Source: Streptomyces bungoensis (GTDB taxonomy: Bacteria > Actinomycetota > Actinomycetes > Streptomycetales > Streptomycetaceae). From it: 64,000 nt of DNA. Position numbers and translations under genes: made by a program. Shown here piece by piece: positions 56,798-64,000 of this stretch. The DNA lies in the NCBI RefSeq assembly GCF_001514215.1, contig NZ_KQ948853.1:31142-95141 (forward strand), given 5' to 3'. Numbering within the stretch: position 1 is the stretch's first letter; each line of letters opens with the position of its first letter. The notes under the pieces are model-generated. The model did not search any database. It had not been told where the DNA came from and was given only the letters and a program-made list of their open reading frames with translations.

Positions 56798-58294
56798 ATG
56801 ACGCACCGAAAGGCCGACACGGCCGCCGCCCAGGAACCGACGAGCGCGCCGCAGCCGACCGGCGGGCGGGCCGCTCGGGCGCAGTCGGCCGCATCGCCCT
56901 GGCGGGCGCTGCCGGTCATCCTCGTCGGCAGCTTCATGGCCATCCTCGACACCTTCATCGTGCTGGTCGCCGCCCCGGCCGTCCAGGCCGACCTGCACGC
57001 CTCCGACGGTCAGATCCAGCTGATCGTCGCCGGATACCAGATCACCTACGCCGTGGCTCTGATCACCGGGGCCCGGCTCGGTGACACGTACGGCCGCAAG
57101 CGGCTCTTCATGCTCGGCATGGCCCTGTTCACCCTCACCTCGGTCGCCTGTGCGCTGGCGCCGACCGCGGGGGTGCTCATCGGGGCACGCCTCGCCCAGG
57201 GGCTGAGCGCGGCGCTGATGTTCCCCCAGGTCTTCTCGATGATCCAGGTCCTGATCCCGGCGCAGCAGCGGCACCGCGCGTTCGGCGCGCTCGGTTCGGT
57301 GATCGGCGTGTCGACGATCCTGGGCCAGCTGGTCGGCGGCCTGCTCATCGCGGCGAACCTGTTCGGAACCACGTGGCGCCCGGTGTTCTGGGTGAACGTC
57401 CCGATCGGCCTGATCACCCTGGCGCTGGCGGCGCGGATGGTGCCCGAGACCCGCGCGCCGCAGGCCCGTTCGCTGGACCTGCCCGGTCTGGCGGTGCTCA
57501 CGGTGGCGCTGTTCCTCCTGGTGATCCCGCTGGTGGAGGGGCGCGACGCGGGCTGGCCGGCCTGGACCTGGGCCAGCCTCGCCGGCAGCGCCGTCGCGTT
57601 CGCGCTGTTCGTCGTCGTCGAGCGCCGGGCGGAACGGGCCGGGCGCGCCCCGCTGGTCTCCCTGCGGCTGTTCGCGGAGCGCTCGTTCGCCGTCGGCATC
57701 ACGCTCGTGGTCGTCGCCTACGCCGGTGTGAACTCCTTCTTCCTGATCCTCTCGCTGATGCTGCAGGACGGTCTGGGGATGTCCGCCCTGGGCGCGGGGC
57801 TCGAGTACACACCGCTGGCCGTCGCCTTCTTCGCCACCAGCCTGCTGGCGGCGCGCTGGACGCCGCGCCACGGCCGGCGCGTGCTGGAAATCGGCAGCGT
57901 GCTGGCCGCGACGGGGTTCCTCGCCACGCTGCTGATGGCCTTCGCCGAGGGCGCCCGGCTCTCGGCCGGTCCGCTGATCGCGCCGCTGACCCTGGTCGGT
58001 CTCGGCAATGGCCTGCTGCTCCCCCAGCTGCTGAACACGGTGCTCGGCCGGATCCGTCCGAGCGAGGTCGGCATGGCCTCCGGCGTCCTGTCCACCGGCC
58101 AGCAGGTCGGCGGCGCGGTCGGGGTCGCGGTCATCGGCGTGTTCTTCTTCGACGCCCTGACGCCGCACGGCAGCCGAGTGGCGCAGTACGCGCACGCGTT
58201 CGGCACGGCGGCGATCCTCAACCTGGTCATCGCGGCCGTCGCGACCGCGCTGCTCCTCGCCCTGCCCCGCCAGAAGCCGGCCGAGACCGCCTGA
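56798..58294 (+). CDS. MFS multidrug exporter (DHA2, 14 helices)
   Basis: This 498-residue protein has 14 hydrophobic helices. Motif A reads LITGARLGDTYGRKRLFMLG and motif C of antiporters GSVIGVSTILGQLVGGLLIA. It should export a hydrophobic drug or a product of the adjacent cluster by proton antiport. The ATG at 56798 precedes a disordered tail; the ribosome site is weak. It is divergent from the XRE/MmyB regulator, which probably represses it. Confidence 0.92.
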   Translation: MTHRKADTAAAQEPTSAPQPTGGRAARAQSAASPWRALPVILVGSFMAILDTFIVLVAAPAVQADLHASDGQIQLIVAGYQITYAVALITGARLGDTYGRKRLFMLGMALFTLTSVACALAPTAGVLIGARLAQGLSAALMFPQVFSMIQVLIPAQQRHRAFGALGSVIGVSTILGQLVGGLLIAANLFGTTWRPVFWVNVPIGLITLALAARMVPETRAPQARSLDLPGLAVLTVALFLLVIPLVEGRDAGWPAWTWASLAGSAVAFALFVVVERRAERAGRAPLVSLRLFAERSFAVGITLVVVAYAGVNSFFLILSLMLQDGLGMSALGAGLEYTPLAVAFFATSLLAARWTPRHGRRVLEIGSVLAATGFLATLLMAFAEGARLSAGPLIAPLTLVGLGNGLLLPQLLNTVLGRIRPSEVGMASGVLSTGQQVGGAVGVAVIGVFFFDALTPHGSRVAQYAHAFGTAAILNLVIAAVATALLLALPRQKPAETA

Positions 58295-58386
58295 CGGCCC
58301 GTCGCCGGGCCGCCCGGTGGCCCGGCCTGATCAACGCCCCTGCCCGCGGGTCGGCCCGCCGGCAGGGGCCTTGGCCCGGTCCACCG

Positions 58387-58846
58387 CTACGAGCGGGCGG
58401 AGTGCACCGCCGTCCCCAGGGACTTGAACAGGTGCACGTCCGCGTGTCCTCCGGAGATGCCGAGGGTCCGGCCGGTCTCGGCGTAGCCGTGGCGTTCGTA
58501 GAAGCCGGGGGCCTGGAACGTGAAGGACGACACGGCGACGCGATCGCGGCCCCGGCGGCGCGCCTCGGCCTCGGCCGCCTGCAGGAGGCTGCTGCCCCCA
58601 CCCGTCCCTGCGGCTGTCGTCGCGCACCCACAGGAGCTCGACGCCGCACAGGCCGCCCCAGGTCCAGGCGGTGGGTCCGCCGACCAGCTCACCCGCCCTA
58701 TCGGTGACCTTGACCGAGAAGGTGCCGCGGTCGGCCGCACCGGTGGCGTCCGTGTCGAAGGCGATCAGTTCCTCGGTCAGCCGGTCGCTGAGTTCACTGT
58801 CGCGTTCGCCGATGGTCAGGGTCGGGCCGGAGCTGTCAGTCGTCAC
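58387..58846 (-). pseudogene. Frameshifted GNAT acetyltransferase gene
   Basis: The N-terminal part from a GTG at 58846 reads VTTDSSGPTLTIGERDSELS and further to GVELLWVRDDSRRDG. At 58593-58606, inside a G-rich run on the coding strand, the frame must change to continue as GSSLLQAAEAEARRRGRDRV and FYERHGYAETGRTLGISGGH. Together they make a complete GNAT domain of about 150 residues; the broken point is in the acetyl-CoA loop. A single-base indel, real or from sequencing, explains it. Confidence 0.7.
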
Positions 58847-58904
58847 GGCGCGGAGTGTGACAGTCGGGCCGGTCACCTGACACGGGATCAATTCCGCGCC
58901 CCCG

Positions 58905-60167
58905 TCAGGACACGGAGACCGGGGGCTGGTCCGGCCAGGCGCAGGCGTACCGGGGGGCACCGCCGCGGCTCAGCCCTACGAAGCGCAGGAGTTCGCGGAC
59001 GATGCCCGCGTTGCCCATCGCCCAGCCGACACAGGGTTCGAGGTCGCTCGGGGTCTCCCGGTGCTCGACGTTGGACCAGCGCGCGCCGTCGCGGTCCCGG
59101 ATCGCGCGGGCGGCGAGGTCCGCGACGAGGACGTGGGCGAAGTCGTACGGGTCCCCTTGTTCGGCGATCCGGTCGCAGGCCAGGGCGAGGACGCCCGCGG
59201 TGCCGCAGCAGCGGCCGTTGTTGTCCCAGAAGCCGGGGCGCAGCCGCCTGGGCAGGCCCGAGCGGGTGACCGTGTGCCAGCAGCGGTCGGCGAGGGCCGA
59301 CCAGACGGGATCGGCCGTGACGTCACGCAGCAGCCGGAAGGCCTGGGCGTCGCCGGCCGGGCCGTGGCACCAGCCGTAGCTGACGGGCTCGATCACGTCG
59401 GGCCGGTACTGCGGGGTGGAGTGCGGCACCAGGAAGCCCTCCGGCCCCCCTTCGTCACGGGCCACCACGTCCACGGCACCGGCCAGCGCCAGTTCCAGCA
59501 GGTCGGCACGGCCGGTGCGCTCGCCGGCCCGGGCCAGCGCCAGGACGATGCCGAGCGTGCCGTGCGAGACGTGGTGCAGACGGGCGTCGACACCCGCGCG
59601 CCAGGGCCAGTGGACGCCCGCCGCGGTCCGCTCCGCCGTCCGCAGGTACGGCTCCAGGGCGAGGACGGCCAGGTCGGCGTCGCCGGCCAGGAGGGACCCG
59701 AGGCCGATGCCCGCGTTGCCGCCCATCAGCTCGAACAGGTCGCCCCAGCGGGTGCCGTCGAACCGCGACCGCACGATTCCCAGCGCGCGGTCCGCGGCGG
59801 CGCCGGCGGCCGGGTCGCCGAACTCCTCGTGCAGGGTCCGCAGCATGAGGGCCATTCCGGTGCGGCCGAAGTAGAGCGAGTCGTCGTCGATGCCGTCGAC
59901 GGCGTCCGCGAGGCTGCGGGCCGCGCGCAGTGCGGCGTCGGCGTAGGAGTCGTCGCCGAAGTGCCGCCACGCCTCCAGGAGCACCGGGACGTTACCGGCC
60001 GTACCGCTGTAGAGCGTGGGGTTCAGCTCGCCGTCCGAGGGCCTGGTCGTCCAGGCGAGGCCTCCACCGGGGGTTTCACGCGCCGCTCCGGTCAGCCACC
60101 GCAGCCCGTCCACCGCGAGTTCCTCGACCTCGTCCACCGCCACGACCGTGGCTTCCGGTGCCGTCAT
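58905..60167 (-). CDS. LanC-like protein
   Basis: This 420-residue protein has the alpha-toroid of lanthionine cyclases with repeated GxxG motifs (LYSGTAGNVPVLLEA, LYFGRTGMALMLRTL, ELMGGNAGIGLGSLL, HHVSHGTLGIVLALA). GWCHGPAG holds C267, and RCCGTAG holds C320 and C321, where LanC enzymes have Cys-His. Zinc binding is therefore likely with altered ligands. Stand-alone LanC-like proteins may add thiols to dehydroamino acids or act on peptides. No lanthipeptide dehydratase is nearby. The ATG at 60167 is chosen by composition. Confidence 0.88.
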   Translation of the reverse strand: MTAPEATVVAVDEVEELAVDGLRWLTGAARETPGGGLAWTTRPSDGELNPTLYSGTAGNVPVLLEAWRHFGDDSYADAALRAARSLADAVDGIDDDSLYFGRTGMALMLRTLHEEFGDPAAGAAADRALGIVRSRFDGTRWGDLFELMGGNAGIGLGSLLAGDADLAVLALEPYLRTAERTAAGVHWPWRAGVDARLHHVSHGTLGIVLALARAGERTGRADLLELALAGAVDVVARDEGGPEGFLVPHSTPQYRPDVIEPVSYGWCHGPAGDAQAFRLLRDVTADPVWSALADRCWHTVTRSGLPRRLRPGFWDNNGRCCGTAGVLALACDRIAEQGDPYDFAHVLVADLAARAIRDRDGARWSNVEHRETPSDLEPCVGWAMGNAGIVRELLRFVGLSRGGAPRYACAWPDQPPVSVS

Positions 60168-60324
60168 GGGCTCACTCTCGCACGAGGTGACCGTCTCGCA
60201 GGAGAAGGTGCTGCTCGCCCTCCCCGGCCGGTCGGCCGGCGAGCCGGCGTGGCGGGACGGTTTCACGTGGAACGACGTCGGCGCGCTGTTCGAGGAGCCC
60301 GGGCCCGGTACCGGCGCCGCGTGA
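60166..60324 (+). CDS. Possible small frame upstream of the membrane gene
   Basis: A 52-codon frame reads MGSLSHEVTVSQEKVLLALP and then FTWNDVGALFEEPGPG. Its composition is protein-like, but its start overlaps the LanC-like gene start on the opposite strand and no ribosome site is clear. It may be a remnant. No family was recognised. Confidence 0.25.
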   Translation: MGSLSHEVTVSQEKVLLALPGRSAGEPAWRDGFTWNDVGALFEEPGPGTGAA

Positions 60325-60366
60325 CGCCCTACGGTTCAGGCGCGGTGACCGGGGGACCCGGACGCC

Positions 60367-60831
60367 ATGTTCCGAAGCATCGTGCGCGGCTGCGCCGCCG
60401 GGGCAGCCGGTACCACCGCACTGAACGCCGTGTCGTACGCGGACATGGCACTGCGCGGCAGATCGCCCAGCAGTGCCCCGGAAGACGTGGTGGACAAGGT
60501 CACCACGGCCGTGGGGCACCGCGTTCCGGACTCGGAGGAACGCGGGAACCGGCTGTCCGGGCTGGGCGCCCTGTCGGGGATCACGGTCGGGGTCGCGACC
60601 GGGGCGGCCGTGGCCCTGCTGCACCGGGCCGGCCTGCGCCCACCCGTGTGGCTGGGCGGCCTGCTCACCGGGGCCATGGCCATGGCCGCCAGCGACGCGC
60701 CGATGGCCGGCCTGGGAGTCAGCGATCCCCGGACGTGGTCGGCCGCGGACTGGACCGCGGACGTCATCCCGCACGTGGCCTACGGCCTGGTCACCTACGG
60801 CGCGGTCGCGGCCGCGGACGGGGACCACTGA
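60367..60831 (+). CDS. Small membrane protein
   Basis: This 154-residue protein has two to four hydrophobic segments (about 5-22, 62-82, 94-112 and 130-148) with short polar loops. It begins MFRSIVRGCAAGAAGTTALN. No family motif is clear beyond similarity in style to conserved streptomycete membrane proteins. It is convergent with the Cys-rich gene; a hairpin at 60858-60885 separates them. Confidence 0.75.
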   Translation: MFRSIVRGCAAGAAGTTALNAVSYADMALRGRSPSSAPEDVVDKVTTAVGHRVPDSEERGNRLSGLGALSGITVGVATGAAVALLHRAGLRPPVWLGGLLTGAMAMAASDAPMAGLGVSDPRTWSAADWTADVIPHVAYGLVTYGAVAAADGDH

Positions 60832-60857
60832 ATCCGCGTCACGTCTCACTTCACGAC

Positions 60858-60885
60858 GAGGGGCCCCGGCAGCGCCGGGACCCCT
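60858..60885. terminator. Bidirectional hairpin terminator
   Basis: GAGGGG-C-CCCGGC and GCCGGG-A-CCCCTC pair around AGC. It lies between convergent genes. Confidence 0.75.
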
Positions 60886-60901
60886 CGCAGGGCGTACGCC
60901 G

Positions 60902-61057
60902 TCAGCCGCACTGGCAGGGTGCGCCCGACTGGCAGCCGCAACCGCAGCCCGAACCGCAACCGCACGCGCCTACGAGCGGCAGGCTGCGGATCTCGGCGGG
61001 GGCGTCGGTCTCGCGTTCCTGGGTGGGGTCGGGCGTGGTGCTCGGGGATTCGGCCAT
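60902..61057 (-). CDS. Small Cys/Gly-rich protein
   Basis: This 51-residue protein has a polar N-terminal half (MAESPSTTPDPTQERETDAP) and a C-terminal segment of 22 residues with seven cysteines (GACGCGSGCGCGCQSGAPCQ, then CG). GAGGG lies before the ATG. The repeat of CGCG resembles metal-binding peptides; a leader-plus-core layout also recalls thiazole-type RiPP precursors. A LanC-like gene lies 740 bases further on the same strand, but no other modification gene is near. It is 201 bases downstream of phoU. Confidence 0.7.
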   Translation of the reverse strand: MAESPSTTPDPTQERETDAPAEIRSLPLVGACGCGSGCGCGCQSGAPCQCG

Positions 61058-61258
61058 GGGTCCCTCACTCAACTCCTCGACAGGGGGCTGGGTGCCCCTC
61101 ACCCATTGCATGCCCGCTCTCCTGGGCGCATCAACGGCGCACAGAGGCGCCCGCGCGGCCCCGCGCACCGCCCGGCGGACGTCGAGCCCCCACCCGCTGT
61201 CCGCCGCGCTCCCGTCCGGAGCCCTCCGGAACCCGAGGGCGCCGTTCGCCCCGGTCGG

Positions 61259-61942
61259 CTACTCCACCCCGGTCACCGGCTGGATGTCCTGCTGCAGCTC
61301 GTCCGCGTGCTCGCCCGTGACCAGGTAGACGACCCGCTTGGCGACGGCCACCGCGTGGTCGGCGTAGCGCTCGTAGTAGCGGCCCAGCAGGGTCACGTCG
61401 ACGGCCGTCTCGATGCCGTGCTTCCAGCGCTCGTCGATCAGGTGCTGGAAGAGGGTGCGGTGCAGCAGGTCCATCTCGTCGTCGTCCTGCTCCAGCTGCA
61501 GGGCCAGGTCGACGTCCTTCGTCACGATGACCTCGGCCGCCTTGGCCATCAGCCGCTGGGCGAGCTGGCCCATCTCCAGGATGGTGGCGTGCAGGTCCTG
61601 CGGGACCGCGCGCTCCGGGAAGCGCAGCCGGGCCAGCTTGGCGACGTGCTGGGCCAGGTCGCCGGAGCGCTCCAGGTCGGCCGACATGCGCAGCGACGTC
61701 ACGACGATGCGCAGGTCCGTCGCCACCGGCTGCTGCCGGGCCAGCAGGGCTATGGCCCGGGCCTCCAGGTCGTGCTGGAGTTCGTCGACCTTCTGGTCCG
61801 CCTCGATCACGCTCTCGGCGAGCTTGAGGTCGGCGTCGAGGATGGCGGTCGTGGCGCGCCCGATCGCCGACCCGGCCAGCCGGGCCATCTCCACCAGACC
61901 GTCGCCGATCGAGTCCAGTTCCTCGTGGTACGCGTCCCGCAT
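61259..61942 (-). CDS. phoU: Phosphate-signalling protein PhoU
   Basis: This 227-residue protein has two PhoU three-helix domains, each with the E/D-x3-D metal motifs (DADLKLAESVIEADQKVDEL; KDVDLALQLEQDDDEMDLLH). PhoU links the phosphate transporter and the PhoR kinase and dampens Pho signalling. GAGAGGGAA lies upstream of the ATG. The gene is divergent from phoR-phoP, with a PHO box in the shared promoter region. This layout is the same in S. coelicolor and other streptomycetes. Confidence 0.96.
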   Translation of the reverse strand: MRDAYHEELDSIGDGLVEMARLAGSAIGRATTAILDADLKLAESVIEADQKVDELQHDLEARAIALLARQQPVATDLRIVVTSLRMSADLERSGDLAQHVAKLARLRFPERAVPQDLHATILEMGQLAQRLMAKAAEVIVTKDVDLALQLEQDDDEMDLLHRTLFQHLIDERWKHGIETAVDVTLLGRYYERYADHAVAVAKRVVYLVTGEHADELQQDIQPVTGVE

Positions 61943-62073
61943 CAGGGTTCCCTCTCGTACGTCTGCTTCGGCGGTTCCGGGGGCCGTCACGCAGCGCGTG
62001 CGCCCCGTGGCGAAACCAGCGGTGCGAACCCCACGCTCCCACGTTCTGCCCTCTACGCGACCGTTTCCGCCAC

Positions 62074-62106
62074 CCCAAATGAACCAATACTGGCTCCAAG
62101 GTGAAC
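62074..62106 (-). promoter_or_regulatory. PHO box between phoU and phoR
   Basis: On the minus strand three 11-base units run in order: GTTCACCTTGG, AGCCAGTATTG and GTTCATTTGGG. The first and third match the PhoP direct-repeat consensus GTTCACC and lie exactly 22 bases apart. Such boxes are the known PhoP sites in this promoter region. Confidence 0.8.
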
Positions 62107-62179
62107 TCTGGGCGACGAGTGTTCGAGGTCGCACGTCCACGGCTGTGGCCATGTCGTACGCCGTGCCTAACCTTGAGGC

Positions 62180-63430
62180 ATGGACGTGAACGCGGCGGTC
62201 GCCGCAGCGGCAGCGATCGCCGGGGTGCTCACCGGTGTCATCGCCATGCTGGCGTTCCGCTGGAGCGAGCGCGACCAGAAGCGACCCACCAGGACTTCCT
62301 TGCACACCGACCCCGTACTCCCGCCGGGAGTGGACACCGTGCTGTCGGTGCTCCGCTCCTCGGCCGTCGTGCTGGACGAGGCCGACGCCGTCGTCAAGGC
62401 CAGCTCCGCCGCCTACGCCCTCGGGCTGGTCCGCGGCGGCAAGCTCGCCGTGGAGCCGATGCTCCAGATGACCCGGGACACCCGGCGCGACGGCGAGATA
62501 CGGCAGGTCGAGCTGGACCTGCCCCGGCGCGGCACCGGACGCGGCGACGCCCTCGCGGTCTCCGCGCGGGTCGCGCCGCTGGGTTCGCGGCTGGTCCTGC
62601 TCCTCGTGGAGGACCTGACCGAGGCCCGCAGGATCGAGGCCGTACGACGCGACTTCGTCGCCAACGTCAGCCACGAGCTCAAGACACCCGTCGGCGCGCT
62701 CTCGCTGCTCTCGGAGGCCGTCATGGACGCCTCCGACGACCCGGAGGCCGTACAGCGGTTCGCCGGGCGCATGCAGATCGAGGCGACCCGGCTGACCAAC
62801 CTGGTCCAGGAGCTCATCGACCTCTCCCGGGTGCAGAACGACGACCCGCTGGAGGACGCCGAGCCCGTCCGGGTGGACGAACTGGTCGCCGAGGCCATCG
62901 ACCGCTGCCGCCACCAGGCGGGCCAGAAGCAGATCACCATGGCCGCGGGAGGCACCGCCGACCTGCACGTGTGGGGCAACCGCGGCCAGCTCGCCGCCGC
63001 CCTCGGCAACCTGGTCGAGAACGCCGTGAACTACTCACCGGCCCGCACCCGCGTCGGCATCGCCGCCCGCCATGTCGCCGGCCCCGGCGGCGACGTGATC
63101 GAGCTCGCCGTCACGGACCAGGGCATCGGCATCTCCGACAAGGACAAGGAGCGCATCTTCGAGCGCTTCTACCGTGTCGACCCGGCCCGCTCCCGGGCCA
63201 CGGGCGGCACCGGCCTGGGCCTGGCGATCGTCAAGCACGTGGCCGCCTCGCACGGCGGGGAGGTCACGGTCTGGAGCGCCGAGGGCCAAGGCTCCACGTT
63301 CACCCTCAGGCTGCCGGAGGCGGGCGCGGCCCGCGACCGCGCACAGCAGCACCCGGACCTCGACGAAGAGGCCGGCACCACCGAGTCGTCACCGTACGAA
63401 CCGCTTCCCGCCCCGGAGGTCCTTCCGTGA
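62180..63430 (+). CDS. phoR: Phosphate-sensing histidine kinase PhoR (SenX3-type)
   Basis: This 416-residue kinase has an N-terminal membrane helix (about 5-26), a PAS-like domain (about 55-145) and the dimerisation helix with His165 (FVANVSHELKTP). The ATPase domain has NLVENAVNYSP, DQGIGI and GGTGLGLAIVKH. It phosphorylates PhoP under phosphate limitation. The tail after 390 is acidic. Its stop overlaps the phoP start (GTGA). It is the counterpart of mycobacterial SenX3. Confidence 0.96.
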   Translation: MDVNAAVAAAAAIAGVLTGVIAMLAFRWSERDQKRPTRTSLHTDPVLPPGVDTVLSVLRSSAVVLDEADAVVKASSAAYALGLVRGGKLAVEPMLQMTRDTRRDGEIRQVELDLPRRGTGRGDALAVSARVAPLGSRLVLLLVEDLTEARRIEAVRRDFVANVSHELKTPVGALSLLSEAVMDASDDPEAVQRFAGRMQIEATRLTNLVQELIDLSRVQNDDPLEDAEPVRVDELVAEAIDRCRHQAGQKQITMAAGGTADLHVWGNRGQLAAALGNLVENAVNYSPARTRVGIAARHVAGPGGDVIELAVTDQGIGISDKDKERIFERFYRVDPARSRATGGTGLGLAIVKHVAASHGGEVTVWSAEGQGSTFTLRLPEAGAARDRAQQHPDLDEEAGTTESSPYEPLPAPEVLP

Positions 63431-64000
63431 CCCGTGTGCTCGTCGTCGAGGACGAGGAGTCCTTCTCCGATGCCCTGTCGTACATGCTCCGCAAGGAGGG
63501 CTTCGAGGTGGCCGTGGCGGCCACCGGCCCCGACGGACTCGACGAGTTCGAGCGCAACGGCGCCGACCTCGTCCTCCTCGACCTGATGCTGCCGGGTCTG
63601 CCCGGCACGGAGGTGTGCCGTCAGCTGCGCGGCCGCTCCAACGTCCCCGTGATCATGGTGACCGCGAAGGACAGCGAGATCGACAAGGTCGTCGGCCTGG
63701 AGATAGGGGCCGACGACTACGTCACCAAGCCGTTCTCCTCGCGGGAGCTGGTCGCGCGGATCCGCGCGGTGCTGCGCCGGCGGGGGGAGCCTGAGGAGGT
63801 CACCCCGGCCGCGCTGGAGGCCGGGCCGGTCCGCATGGACGTCGACCGGCACGTCGTCACCGTCTCCGGGTCCAAGGTCGACCTGCCGCTGAAGGAGTTC
63901 GACCTGCTGGAGATGCTGCTGCGCAACGCGGGCCGCGTCCTGACCCGCATGCAGCTCATCGACCGCGTCTGGGGCGCCGACTACGTGGGCGACACCAAGA
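63427..64000 (+). CDS. phoP: Phosphate response regulator PhoP (3' end outside the window)
   Basis: The first 191 codons are visible. The receiver has the D9-E10 acidic pair region (VVEDEESF), phosphoacceptor D52 (LVLLDLMLP) and K101 (YVTKPF). A winged-helix domain begins about residue 125 and runs off the right edge (LTRMQLIDRVWGADYVGDTK). PhoP activates phosphate-scavenging genes and represses nitrogen and antibiotic genes through PHO boxes. The GTG start overlaps the phoR TGA. It is the RegX3 counterpart. Confidence 0.96.
   Translation, partial: MTRVLVVEDEESFSDALSYMLRKEGFEVAVAATGPDGLDEFERNGADLVLLDLMLPGLPGTEVCRQLRGRSNVPVIMVTAKDSEIDKVVGLEIGADDYVTKPFSSRELVARIRAVLRRRGEPEEVTPAALEAGPVRMDVDRHVVTVSGSKVDLPLKEFDLLEMLLRNAGRVLTRMQLIDRVWGADYVGDTK

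Noticed and set aside
1..64000. tRNA, rRNA or CRISPR features
   Set aside because: I looked for cloverleaf-type segments and regularly spaced repeats. The only direct-repeat arrays (21929, 36085, 39491) have irregular or long periods without unique spacers of CRISPR type, and no tRNA was recognised at the element ends.

Overview
The window is chromosomal DNA of a Streptomyces-type actinomycete. Base composition is very GC-rich, third codon positions are strongly G/C, GTG and TTG starts are common, GTGA/ATGA gene overlaps are frequent, and the gene set is diagnostic: glnR, the nickel regulator nur, the WhiG anti-sigma factor rsiG, the developmental pair devE/devA-devB, mshA, gpmA and the phoU//phoR-phoP locus. 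From memory of the S. coelicolor map the order resembles the SCO4155-SCO4230 core region. No alignment was run.

Layout. 0-5 kb: an MprAB/PepD-like stress module (sensor kinase start, response regulator, membrane-anchored serine protease with a 19-bp direct repeat upstream), a LacI regulator and glnR. 5-14.6 kb: housekeeping and small genes, including a MoaD-like protein, an XRE/DUF397 pair, a rhodanese with a leaderless cysteine-containing leader peptide, a DsrE protein and a nitrobindin-like protein. 14.6-17.9 kb: a possible small RNA, then a three-gene operon-like set (HEPN/Abi protein, HsdM-like methylase, half-length HsdS) with no HsdR. 17.9-25.1 kb: nur, a YgfZ protein, dtd, rsiG, an Eis-like acetyltransferase, devE, a small membrane gene and devA-devB; devE and devA share a 40-bp upstream element and leaderless-type promoters. 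25-30.6 kb: accessory metabolism and transport, including a frameshifted HAD gene.

From 30.7 kb onward gene order parallels Mycobacterium tuberculosis Rv0474-Rv0491: XRE regulator, HbhA-like protein, DUF2516, mshA, YbjN protein, gpmA, then phoU and the SenX3/RegX3-type pair phoR-phoP at the right edge. Two stretches interrupt this. First, a degenerate ~4.05-kb integrative element sits in the 3' end of gpmA (43658-47722), bounded by an 18-bp direct repeat. It carries a 5'-truncated tyrosine integrase, an IS transposase tail, a lactococcin-972-like secreted protein and a membrane protein. Second, 48-60.8 kb holds a compact gene set predicted to make and N-oxidise p-aminobenzoate (fused PabAB, class IV lyase, AurF-type di-iron oxygenase, acyl-CoA dehydrogenase, two MaoC/hot-dog subunits), followed by two regulators, an exporter, a broken acetyltransferase gene and a LanC-like protein.

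The strongest candidates for something not yet described are the HEPN-HsdM-half-HsdS operon, the p-aminobenzoate/N-oxygenase cluster, the gpmA-targeted mini-element and the Dev upstream element. I saw no rRNA or tRNA gene and no CRISPR array. Family names come from motif recognition; no database search was run.
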